Origin: Lachnospiraceae bacterium Zagget2
GTDB taxonomy: Bacteria > Bacillota > Clostridia > Lachnospirales > Lachnospiraceae
NCBI GenBank assembly: GCA_001941045.1
Contig: MSHD01000013.1
Location: forward strand, 47,409-92,421
DNA length: 45,013 bases
Reading direction: 5' to 3'
Numbering within the stretch: the first letter of the stretch is position 1; each line of letters opens with the position of its first letter. The notes beneath the pieces are model-generated. The model was not told where the DNA came from, searched no databases, and was given only the letters and a program-made list of their open reading frames with translations. Shown here one piece after another: positions 15,351 to 21,327 of the stretch. The translations under genes were made by a program, and so were the position numbers.

Positions 15351-15497
15351 TTAAGCGGACTGAAGGATACTACGGACGAAGGCAATCGCCTTGCGCAGGC
15401 CGATGAAGGACACCATCACCGGGATGCAGACCGGGAGCAGAGCCACGATCTCGTCAAGCACGCCATTGAGCATGGCGGAAGTTACAACCTCAGACAT
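15351..15497 (-). CDS. Major coat protein of the filamentous phage
   Basis: 48 residues from ATG 15497 with AAAGGAG 8 bases upstream. The order is: an acidic amphipathic N-terminus (MSEVVTSAMLNGVLDEIVAL), a hydrophobic core (LPVCIPVMVSFIG), and a basic C-terminus (LRKAIAFVRSILQSA). This acid-hydrophobic-base plan and length are those of inovirus pVIII proteins; there is no cleavable signal peptide, as in the Pf3 coat. Its own promoter and a downstream hairpin surround it. Its C-terminal half is repeated in the 14448 product. Too short for ordinary gene callers, so easily missed. Confidence 0.82.
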   Translation of the reverse strand: MSEVVTSAMLNGVLDEIVALLPVCIPVMVSFIGLRKAIAFVRSILQSA

Positions 15498-15559
15498 AGG
15501 ACACTCCTTTCCTCCACAGTTTTACATGCGGTGCACCACAGGCAAAACGGGATAATTTT

Positions 15560-15588
15560 TCTATAGGCAAGTGCTTCATTGCGTCACA
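15560..15588 (-). promoter_or_regulatory. Possible promoter of the major coat gene
   Basis: On the - strand TGTGAC (15588-15583) and TATAGA (15565-15560) are 17 bases apart and 63 bases upstream of the coat start. The fit to consensus is moderate. Confidence 0.35.
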
Positions 15589-15629
15589 GGGAGTGCGCGG
15601 CGAAGTCACTGGCTATACAGTTAAAATAG

Positions 15630-15779
15630 TTAATCTTCGGAATCTTTTACGTATCCATCTGGATAATAGTCCTTAAGGAAATCATATCTATCCTCATCAA
15701 CATCTTCCTCATATTCTATATCGCTGCATATACATCTTCCCTCGAGACAATCTAAAGCAGCCCAATCACAGTCAAACAT
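15630..15779 (-). CDS. 49-residue acidic, Cys-containing phage protein
   Basis: ATG 15779 with AGAGAGGA 6 bases upstream, starting directly after the stop of the 15782 gene (2-base gap), so translation is coupled. The product begins MFDCDWAALDCLEGRCICSD and is strongly acidic afterwards (EYEEDVDEDRYDF), with four Cys in the first 18 residues. No membrane segment. It may bind metal or a basic partner. Not recognised. Confidence 0.65.
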   Translation of the reverse strand: MFDCDWAALDCLEGRCICSDIEYEEDVDEDRYDFLKDYYPDGYVKDSED

Positions 15780-15781
15780 TA

Positions 15782-16063
15782 CTATTCCTCTCTATCATTT
15801 ATGTCTTCCTCGGATTCTACAGTCTGCTCAGGGAGCTGTTCAAACATAAGGGAATCGTCTCTAAATTCCCGCATATGCTTGTCCAGTTGCGCGCCGGGAG
15901 CCTTTACAGCAGGCTTTTTCTTGTGCCGGGAAGGGCGCTTGCCAGACTGCGAAGCTTCCCGCTGTCTGTCACCAAGGACAGACAAGAGGGAACGGTTGAA
16001 GGACTTATATTCCTTTATGTATACGACAGCGATAATCACAAAACACACGATTAACAGGGACAT
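15782..16063 (-). CDS. Small membrane protein with a basic cytosolic tail
   Basis: 93 residues from ATG 16063 (AGGAGG 5 bases upstream, overlapping the end of the 16075 gene). One membrane segment at residues 2-17 (SLLIVCFVIIAVVYI) is followed by a basic stretch (SGKRPSRHKKKPAVKAPG) and an acidic end (VESEEDINDREE). A membrane protein with a basic tail could gather phage DNA at the membrane for assembly, but nothing proves this. It is in the middle of a four-gene run 16587 to 15630. Not recognised. Confidence 0.65.
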   Translation of the reverse strand: MSLLIVCFVIIAVVYIKEYKSFNRSLLSVLGDRQREASQSGKRPSRHKKKPAVKAPGAQLDKHMREFRDDSLMFEQLPEQTVESEEDINDREE

Positions 16064-16074
16064 GGTATCCTCCT

Positions 16075-16587
16075 TTAAAAGAACATGTTAAAGAACTTGT
16101 ATGTGTAGCGGAGCAGGATGATAAGCAGGAACACGATAAGCAGACACGCGATTGTGCCGTTTACGTCAATCAGGGAATCGAGCTTTTCATTGGCAAGGGC
16201 AATCTGCTCCAGTTGCAAAGTTTCCAATTCAGATGAATCATAGCTTGTTTCAGAATCTTCCGTACTGTCAGAATCTTCTGTTTCTTCGGAATCTTCCGTA
16301 GTTTCAGACTCTACACTATTAGACGAACTATTCGATACAGAACCCTCCGAACCAGATACCGAAGGAACTGAAACACTACCTTCGGAAGATGTACCAGAAG
16401 TCTCACCACTACCTTCTTCCTCACTTTCTTCTGCGCTTTCTTCTACATTGCTATCCTCTGAAACCTCAGACTCCGAAGCGCTTGCTCCGCTGTTTGTCTC
16501 CTCCGTATTGTTTCCGGATTCTGCTCCGGAGCCTGAATTTTCAGATGCAGAAATTTCAGAGGAATCATTTTCAGTTGTATTACCCAT
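16075..16587 (-). CDS. Ser/Glu-rich protein with C-terminal membrane anchor
   Basis: 170 residues from ATG 16587 (AAAGGA 9 bases upstream). Residues 1-115 are almost only Ser, Glu, Asp, Thr, Gly and Asn in short irregular repeats (for example SESEVSEDSNVEESAEESEE). Then comes a helix (LETLQLEQIALANEKLDSLI) and a C-terminal membrane segment (TIACLLIVFLLIILLRYTYK). No signal peptide, so the topology is either tail-anchored or N-out. Such a low-complexity acidic stalk on a phage-encoded membrane protein would suit surface display or a minor virion tip protein. Not recognised. Confidence 0.7.
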   Translation of the reverse strand: MGNTTENDSSEISASENSGSGAESGNNTEETNSGASASESEVSEDSNVEESAEESEEEGSGETSGTSSEGSVSVPSVSGSEGSVSNSSSNSVESETTEDSEETEDSDSTEDSETSYDSSELETLQLEQIALANEKLDSLIDVNGTIACLLIVFLLIILLRYTYKFFNMFF

Positions 16588-16608
16588 GTTGATATCCTTT
16601 CTTGTGGA

Positions 16609-16626
16609 AGTTCGTACGTACGAACT
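16609..16626. repeat. 18-bp palindrome, copy 6
   Basis: Perfect copy in the 45-base gap between the stop of the 16633 gene (6 bases away) and the start of the 16075 gene (21 bases away). Confidence 0.95.
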
Positions 16627-16632
16627 CTGTTA

Positions 16633-16956
16633 TCAGGTAAAGGGAAGGTAATCCCCTTCACGGGAATCATCATCAGCGCGCGGCGGGCAATACTCAGGCG
16701 GCATACCACAGGGAAAGAACCCAATCGTGGCAATCTTCTCGCGGAGCGTTTCAAGCGCCTCCGCCTCGTCAAGGGACAGGAAATCATAGCCCGGGAGCTG
16801 TAATACACCACTGATGCTGTAGAGGCATGAGCGCGTAAAGCTCAGGCTATTGCAGATAGCAATCAGCTCAGCCCGGGAAAGGCTTATGGTCACAGGCTTG
16901 TCGCTGTAATCATCAGGATTTACATCTGTGTATATCATTTTTTTCGTTTCGATCAT
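16633..16956 (-). CDS. Hypothetical 107-residue phage protein
   Basis: ATG 16956 with GAGGT 6 bases upstream. The start MIETKKMIYTDVNPDDYSDK precedes a helical middle (SLSRAELIAICNSLSFTRSC and SLDEAEALETLREKIATIG); the end is Pro/Asp-rich (GMPPEYCPPRADDDSREGDY). It looks cytosolic. A strong hairpin separates it from the gene before. Possible replication or regulatory accessory, by position next to the candidate ssDNA-binding gene. Not recognised. Confidence 0.6.
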   Translation of the reverse strand: MIETKKMIYTDVNPDDYSDKPVTISLSRAELIAICNSLSFTRSCLYSISGVLQLPGYDFLSLDEAEALETLREKIATIGFFPCGMPPEYCPPRADDDSREGDYLPFT

Positions 16957-16988
16957 ATATGTACCTCATAAGGTTGTTGTCAAGGGAG

Positions 16989-17014
16989 GTGCCCACGGGA
17001 ATGAACCCGTGGGC
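16989..17014. terminator. GC-rich hairpin between phage genes
   Basis: TGCCCACGGG and CCCGTGGGCA pair around a 6-base loop (about 16989-17014). It stands downstream of the 17041 gene on the - strand. No T run follows, so it may act as an RNA-processing or stability stem rather than a full stop. Confidence 0.5.
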
Positions 17015-17040
17015 ATAGACAAAGGGACAGAAAAGGCAGT

Positions 17041-17304
17041 TTACGAATGCGCCGGGACGATGGACTTCTCCGTCTTGATGTCAACATCCGTGATACGCAT
17101 ATACTGATACTTATCATCATAGACCCCGGTCAGGACATAGGAACAGAAGGGCTTGACCAGATTATAGGCCGCTTCTGTACAGGAAATGCTTCCGGCCTGC
17201 GTACCCTGCATGATAGCCAGAGTATAGGACGGCTTGCCAGTGCTCTCAACGATTCTTGTTTCCTTCTGTAATACACTTGCTTCGATTTTTGCAGTTACTC
17301 TCAT
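17041..17304 (-). CDS. Candidate phage ssDNA-binding protein
   Basis: 87 residues from ATG 17304 (GGAG upstream in AAAAGGAGAAAAAC). The sequence alternates short beta strands (MRVTAKIEASVLQKETRIVE, SYTLAIMQGTQAGSISCTE, YVLTGVYDDKYQYMRITDV) and lacks hydrophobic segments. Length, beta content and position beside replication/structural genes fit the gene V-type ssDNA-binding proteins that coat filamentous phage DNA before assembly. The family match is by pattern only; other small OB-fold proteins would look similar. Confidence 0.5.
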   Translation of the reverse strand: MRVTAKIEASVLQKETRIVESTGKPSYTLAIMQGTQAGSISCTEAAYNLVKPFCSYVLTGVYDDKYQYMRITDVDIKTEKSIVPAHS

Positions 17305-17350
17305 TTTGTTTTTCTCCTTTTCGTTTGGTATGTTTGGTATTTTTAAGAGG

Positions 17351-17368
17351 AAGCCCCTTACGGGGCTT
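17351..17368 (-). terminator. Hairpin after the 17376 gene
   Basis: AAGCCCC (17351-17357) pairs with GGGGCTT (17362-17368) around a 4-base loop. On the - strand it is followed by CCTCTTAAAAATACC, so it could end or attenuate the transcript before the 17041 gene. Confidence 0.5.
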
Positions 17369-17375
17369 GCCCTAC

Positions 17376-18161
17376 TTAACAGGTTGGATAGGATATGCCG
17401 ATATCAATACCGACTGCACGATCATCAGGCATAGTAGCGATATAGCTTTTCAGCGTCTCGCAGAGGTGAGTGAGATACTCCGTATCAGAAAGGCTTTTCT
17501 GCATTTCGTCACAGTCCAGAAACGACACGACAGAGAGATATGTACGAACCTTTCCCTGCTCGCCCTCAGCGTCCTCAGAATCGCCCTCAGAGCTTTCTCC
17601 ACTGGAATTGCCACCAGTTGCACCTTCCTCAGATTCTTCCTCAGAATCCTCGTCAGAGCCGATCAGGCCGCTTTCAGAATCCGCCTCGATACACTCCATA
17701 ACCTCTTTCTTCTTCGCTTGCATTTCCCGTGCGGTCATGGACGGAGTAAAGAACTCCAAATACTCGTCAGGGACAGTCAACAGAATGCAGAGCTTTGAGA
17801 AGGTGAACTTCTCAACTTCTGGAATCAAGCCAGAGGCATCCCCGGTCAGAAGATTGCCCTCCGTATCCTTTTTGCCGAAGCGCTTGATTATGTTAATGTA
17901 GTTACAGGTCGTGCCACGCGCGATACAGAAAGTCTCAGCGGCGAAGTCATAAATCGACTTGTGGCCGTCAATCGCGAAATACTTCTTGTCATACACTTCC
18001 GCCAGAGCAAAAGCGATAGCAAGGGTACTCTTCTCGACCTTCTTGTACTCGCGGGACATAGAGCCGATAATCTTGTTGTACTCAGCTTTTTGCTCAGGGG
18101 TGAATGTAGAGCTAAGATGGACTTTTGAATCGTCGTAGACGCTCAGGTTTGTGTTTGCCAT
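17376..18161 (-). CDS. 261-residue phage protein with acidic linker, possibly DNA-binding
   Basis: ATG 18161 with AAAGGAGGAAG upstream; first gene of the long - strand phage run. Residues 1-140 are helical, with YDFAAETFCIARGTTCNYIN resembling a helix-turn-helix (SIYDFAAE... then IARGTTCNYINIIKRFG). Residues about 165-200 are a Glu/Ser/Gly linker (SDEDSEEESEEGATGGNSSG). The C-terminal 60 residues (VVSFLDCDEMQKSLSDTEYL) form a second small domain. At the junction the bases 17540-17556 are 16/17 identical to the right half of palindrome copy 3, encoding VRTY as other palindromes do. It could be the phage regulator or replication accessory. Not recognised with confidence. Confidence 0.6.
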   Translation of the reverse strand: MANTNLSVYDDSKVHLSSTFTPEQKAEYNKIIGSMSREYKKVEKSTLAIAFALAEVYDKKYFAIDGHKSIYDFAAETFCIARGTTCNYINIIKRFGKKDTEGNLLTGDASGLIPEVEKFTFSKLCILLTVPDEYLEFFTPSMTAREMQAKKKEVMECIEADSESGLIGSDEDSEEESEEGATGGNSSGESSEGDSEDAEGEQGKVRTYLSVVSFLDCDEMQKSLSDTEYLTHLCETLKSYIATMPDDRAVGIDIGISYPTC

Positions 18162-18197
18162 AAGGTGCTTCCTCCTTTGTTTTTGTCTTCGCTACAC

Positions 18198-18203
18198 ATT
18201 ATA
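18198..18203 (-). promoter_or_regulatory. Possible -10 box for the phage - strand operon
   Basis: TATAAT on the - strand, 37 bases upstream of ATG 18161. No good -35 stands at 16-18 bases, so activation or an extended site may be needed. It lies back to back with the yqeB promoter. Confidence 0.35.
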
Positions 18204-18237
18204 AAATTTTCAGAAAAAGGAATGGGTCTTTTAACGA

Positions 18238-18266
18238 TTGAAAGGACGGAACCGAAATGTTATAAT
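18238..18266 (+). promoter_or_regulatory. Strong promoter of yqeB
   Basis: TTGAAA (18238-18243), 17 bases, TATAAT (18261-18266). It gives a leader of about 33 bases before ATG 18306. The phage element must end to the left of it. Confidence 0.75.
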
Positions 18267-18305
18267 ATCCGGGAATGCAAATTATGGGAAGTCCAGGAGA
18301 AAGTT

Positions 18306-19130
18306 ATGAACAGAGAAAAGCAGCTCATCATTGTGAGGGGCGGCGGCGACATCGCCACAGGTACGATCCACCGGCTGCACCGCTGCGGATATCCGGTCAT
18401 TGTGCTCGAGACGAGCAGTCCGTCGGCGATTCGCCACAGAGTGGCTTTCTGCGAGGCGGTGTATGACGGGCTGAGCGAGATCGAGGGCGTCGTGTGCAGA
18501 AAGGCATCTGACTATATGGAGGCACAGGAGATTCTTTCCCAGGGGGAAATTCCGATCCTTGTGGATGCCTCCTGCAGGATTCTTGAAGAGGTGCGTCCCT
18601 GGGCGCTGGTCGACGCGATTCTTGCGAAACGCAATTTCGGCACGTCGAGAGTGATGGCGGATAAAACGATCGGCCTTGGCCCCGGTTTTACGGCAGGCGA
18701 GGATGTCGATATTGTGATCGAGACGATGCGCGGTCATGATCTGGGACGCGTGATCGAAGCAGGCAGCGCCCAGCCGAATACCGGCACGCCGGGAATTATC
18801 GCGGGTTATGGAAAGGAACGGGTGATCCACTCTCCTGCGGCAGGTACTTTCCGGAGATATGCCGAGATCGGCGATCTCGTGAAAAAGGGGCAGGTGATCG
18901 CCGCTGTGGAGACGGAGCAGGGCAGCGTGGAGGTACGCGCATCGCTCACCGGTCTGTTGCGCGGTATCATCCGGGATCAGTATCCGGTGACAAAGGGCTT
19001 CAAGATCGCGGACATCGACCCGCGGGAGAGTGAGTACAGGAATTGCTTCACGATCTCGGATAAGGCGCGCTGTATCGGCGGTTCGGTCCTCGAGGCGCTT
19101 CTGTATCTGGAGCAGAGACAGGGGTATTAG
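18306..19130 (+). CDS. yqeB: YqeB/EF2563-type selenium-dependent molybdenum hydroxylase accessory protein
   Basis: 274 residues from ATG 18306 (AGGAGA 6 bases upstream; the frame opens earlier without a site). The N-terminus IIVRGGGDIATGTIHRLHRC is a Rossmann-type nucleotide-binding start, and LGPGFTAGEDVDIVIETMRG and GSAQPNTGTPG are conserved in the EF2563/YqeB family; the C-terminal 100 residues form a biotinyl/barrel-like domain (SPAAGTFRRYAEIGDLVKKG). The family always occurs with selenium-dependent xanthine-dehydrogenase-like enzymes and is thought to help mature their cofactor; the exact reaction is not established. Operon with the next gene (3-base gap). Confidence 0.88.
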   Translation: MNREKQLIIVRGGGDIATGTIHRLHRCGYPVIVLETSSPSAIRHRVAFCEAVYDGLSEIEGVVCRKASDYMEAQEILSQGEIPILVDASCRILEEVRPWALVDAILAKRNFGTSRVMADKTIGLGPGFTAGEDVDIVIETMRGHDLGRVIEAGSAQPNTGTPGIIAGYGKERVIHSPAAGTFRRYAEIGDLVKKGQVIAAVETEQGSVEVRASLTGLLRGIIRDQYPVTKGFKIADIDPRESEYRNCFTISDKARCIGGSVLEALLYLEQRQGY

Positions 19131-19133
19131 TAT

Positions 19134-20393
19134 ATGAAACTTGCAATGATCTATATGGCGTCCGGATTCGGACGCCGTTTTGGCTCCAATAAGCTCTTGG
19201 TTCCGCTGGAGGGACAGCCGCTGTACCAGCATGGACTCCGGCACCTCCTGGAAGCAGCGGGGCGCCTGGAGGCTTCCGGGGGCTTTCAGACGAGTGTGAT
19301 CGTGGCCTCGCAGTATGAGGAGATTCTGGAGTATGCCCGCTCACTGGGGGCAGGAACTGTCCATAATCCCTATAGTGCGGAGGGCATCACCGCGTCCATC
19401 CGGCTGGGGACAAAAGGTGCGCCTGCGGACACAGAGCTTTATCTCTATTTCGTCGCGGATCAGCCATATCTTTCCGCGGAGAGTGTTGTACGCCTCGTGG
19501 AAGGCTTTGTGGCGAGCGGCTGCGGTATCGGGAGTGTGAAAAAGGGGAGTCCCTGTATCTTTGCGGCGAAGTATCGGGAGGAGTTGCTGGCGCTCACGGG
19601 AGACCGCGGCGGAAGACAGATCATCCGGCGTCATCCGGAAGATATCTGGGAGATGGAGGTTCCGGACGAGGAGCTGCGGGATATTGATTTACCTGAAGAC
19701 ATGCCCTTTCGTATCGCAGTCATCGGCGCGGGAGGAAAGACGACGGCGGTAAAACAGCTCGCTGCGGCGGGTGCGGAGCGCAGTGTGCTGCTCACCACCA
19801 CGACGCATATGTATCCGGTCGAACCACCGGAGTGCAGAAAGCTGCTTCTGAATCCAACGGCGGAGGAGCTGATGGAGGAAGTAAAAAAGCCGGGGATTCT
19901 CTGCGCGGGAAGCGGAGCGGAGAACGGAAAGATGGGAATTTTGCCGGATACCCTTCTGGAACAGGCTGTACGCGTGGCGAAATTGACGGTTTACGAGGCA
20001 GACGGCGCGAAACGCCTGCCGCTGAAGTTGCACCGTCCAGGGGAACCCGTGATCCTGGCGGGAACGGATATCTGTCTTGTCGTAGCAGGCCTTTCTGCGC
20101 TTGGAAAGCCAGTGGGCAAAGTGGTTCATCGCTATGAGAGGAATCCTGCCTGGGCAGCGGAGCCTGAGAAGCCTGTAGGCCCGGAGAAATTTCTGTACTG
20201 TGTGTTGGAAAATGTCCGTTCCTGTGAGCTGCCTGCGGATCGCATCCGTGTGTTGCTGAACCAGGCGGATAGTCTGGCCGATACGCAGGTAGGAGAGCAG
20301 CTTGTCTGCGCACTGCGCGCGAAAGGGCTGGACTGCAGGATGGGAAGCCTGCAGCGTGAGCCGGAACTTTTGAGAACGTGGGTATTTACTTAA
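19134..20393 (+). CDS. MocA-like nucleotidyltransferase fused to YqeC
   Basis: 419 residues from ATG 19134. Residues 1-190 are a molybdenum-cofactor cytidylyltransferase-type domain: ASGFGRRFGSNKLLVPLEGQ is the GxGxRxGxxK nucleotide site and FVADQPYLS the metal-binding D-P region. Residues about 195-419 are YqeC: IGAGGKTTAVKQLAAAG (a P-loop-like GAGGKT), TTTTHMYPVEP and VYEADGAKRLPLKLHRPGEP. In many genomes these are separate genes (mocA and yqeC), here one chain, which supports that they act on one cofactor. MocA joins CMP to molybdopterin; YqeC's role in selenium-dependent hydroxylases is not settled. Stop at 20391-20393. Confidence 0.85.
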   Translation: MKLAMIYMASGFGRRFGSNKLLVPLEGQPLYQHGLRHLLEAAGRLEASGGFQTSVIVASQYEEILEYARSLGAGTVHNPYSAEGITASIRLGTKGAPADTELYLYFVADQPYLSAESVVRLVEGFVASGCGIGSVKKGSPCIFAAKYREELLALTGDRGGRQIIRRHPEDIWEMEVPDEELRDIDLPEDMPFRIAVIGAGGKTTAVKQLAAAGAERSVLLTTTTHMYPVEPPECRKLLLNPTAEELMEEVKKPGILCAGSGAENGKMGILPDTLLEQAVRVAKLTVYEADGAKRLPLKLHRPGEPVILAGTDICLVVAGLSALGKPVGKVVHRYERNPAWAAEPEKPVGPEKFLYCVLENVRSCELPADRIRVLLNQADSLADTQVGEQLVCALRAKGLDCRMGSLQREPELLRTWVFT

Positions 20394-20584
20394 TCATTTT
20401 TTTAGAATTGCCGTCTTGACAGATGAACTTATGGCAGCTAGAATAAAACAAGCAGTAGTGGTTAATCTGAAATTCATGCCAGGTGGCAGTCAGGCGTTTC
20501 GCCGTATTTTCAGAGAATGAAGTTGAATACTGGCGAAACGAAAGAGCAACTTGCCTTTCTCGCAGTTTCGCCGGAAGGAGGACT
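20394..20584. other. Gap with one stem-loop
   Basis: GTTTCGCCGTATT (20496-20508) pairs with AATACTGGCGAAAC (20526-20539), one bulge, and TTTCGCC recurs a third time at about 20568. It precedes the broken Rpn-type gene and may be its old end or control site. Confidence 0.4.
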
Positions 20585-21275
20585 ATGGGAAGGAAAGAAG
20601 AACCTCTTGTAAAGTATTATGAGAATGCGGAGCATTTTGCGGAGCTCATGAATGGCTGGCTGTATGCAGGAAGCAGGATTCTGACATCGGAACAGGTGCA
20701 AGCGAGGAATATTCGTTATACAGGGAAGACAGGGAAGGGGCGTGCGACGCGGTATCGCAGCAGATATCGCGATATTGTGAAATATGTGGATGGACTGCAT
20801 CCCCGATTATAATATTAAGGTACTGGATATTCGGCGCATGTCTGATGAGCGGTTGTTGGAATTTCCAGATGATATAGCCTGTATGTTTCTGATTATAAAA
20901 TATGAGAAAGAAGCGGCGATGCTGAGAACGGTAATGCAGGGGATATCTGCGTTTCGGAATATGGGAGAAGATGCATATGATACGGTATGGCATTTTGTGA
21001 GTGATCACCGGATGCTCGAACAAAATATACGTATGGAAAATGAAACTGGAGGGGTGAACATGTGCAAGGCAATTGATGACATCTATGCGGAAGGAAAAGC
21101 GGAAGGAAAAGCAGGGGAGATTGGAATTATCCGCCGTATGTATGAGCGGAATATGAAGACGAAAGCGGCAGCGGAGCTTCTGGGCTTTTCCGATTCGTAT
21201 ATTACGCAGATTTACCTGATGTTCAGAGATTATCCGGAGGAAAATGATATGCAGATTGCCGCGCGGAGCCTGTAG
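20585..21275 (+). pseudogene. Broken Rpn/PD-(D/E)XK transposase-type nuclease gene
   Basis: Two pieces in different frames. The first, from ATG 20585 (GGAGG just before), encodes MGRKEEPLVKYYENAEHFAE with FAELMNGWLYAGSRILTSEQ, the usual N-terminus of Rpn-type recombination-promoting nucleases. The second (about 20784-21275) encodes the usual C-terminal part: IPDYNIKVLDIRRMSDERLL, then the tail GKAEGKAGEIGIIRRMYERN and AAELLGFSDSYITQIY. Between them about 100 residues including the nuclease core are missing and the frame changes at about 20785-20812. It is a relic of a mobile gene family common in Clostridia. Confidence 0.75.
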
Positions 21276-21289
21276 ACCTTTAAAATAAT

Positions 21290-21321
21290 GTCACATTCCG
21301 GGTGAATAAGCGGAATGTGAC
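21290..21321. terminator. Bidirectional terminator of the selD operon
   Basis: GTCACATTCCG (21290-21300) and CGGAATGTGAC (21311-21321) form an 11-bp perfect stem with a 10-base loop. On the - strand it is followed by ATTATTTTAAAG. It lies just after the selD stop codon. Confidence 0.75.
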
Positions 21322-21327
21322 ATATGA

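Larger units (their letters stand above)
7516..18236. mobile_element. Filamentous-phage (inovirus-like) prophage
   Basis: The segment holds an HUH rolling-circle Rep (12094-13158), a Zot/pI-type ATPase with an N-terminal membrane anchor (13317-14159), a 48-residue coat protein (15351-15497), a coat-like zinc-finger protein, a small candidate ssDNA-binding protein, and a large exported protein plus a small membrane protein resembling a pIII-pVI pair. The size of about 10 kb and many very small membrane-protein genes fit inoviruses. Limits are approximate: the right side must end before the yqeB promoter at 18238; the left limit could be anywhere from 7.3 to 8.3 kb. No integrase lies inside, and I found no convincing att repeat. 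Six palindrome copies mark 8330-16626. Confidence 0.82.

Noticed and set aside
15881-15960. Basic tail of the 15782 product as a nuclear-type or toxin motif
   Set aside because: A Lys/Arg/Pro stretch after a membrane segment is common in phage membrane proteins and proves nothing specific.
7333-18210. TTTTCAGAA shared near 7336 and 18206 as phage att sites
   Set aside because: Nine bases of AT-rich match are expected by chance, and no dif-like arms surround either copy.
20496-20539. Stem-loop as a SECIS element
   Set aside because: It follows no in-frame UGA in a recognisable selenoprotein gene and lacks a bulged U/apical GU pattern I can support.
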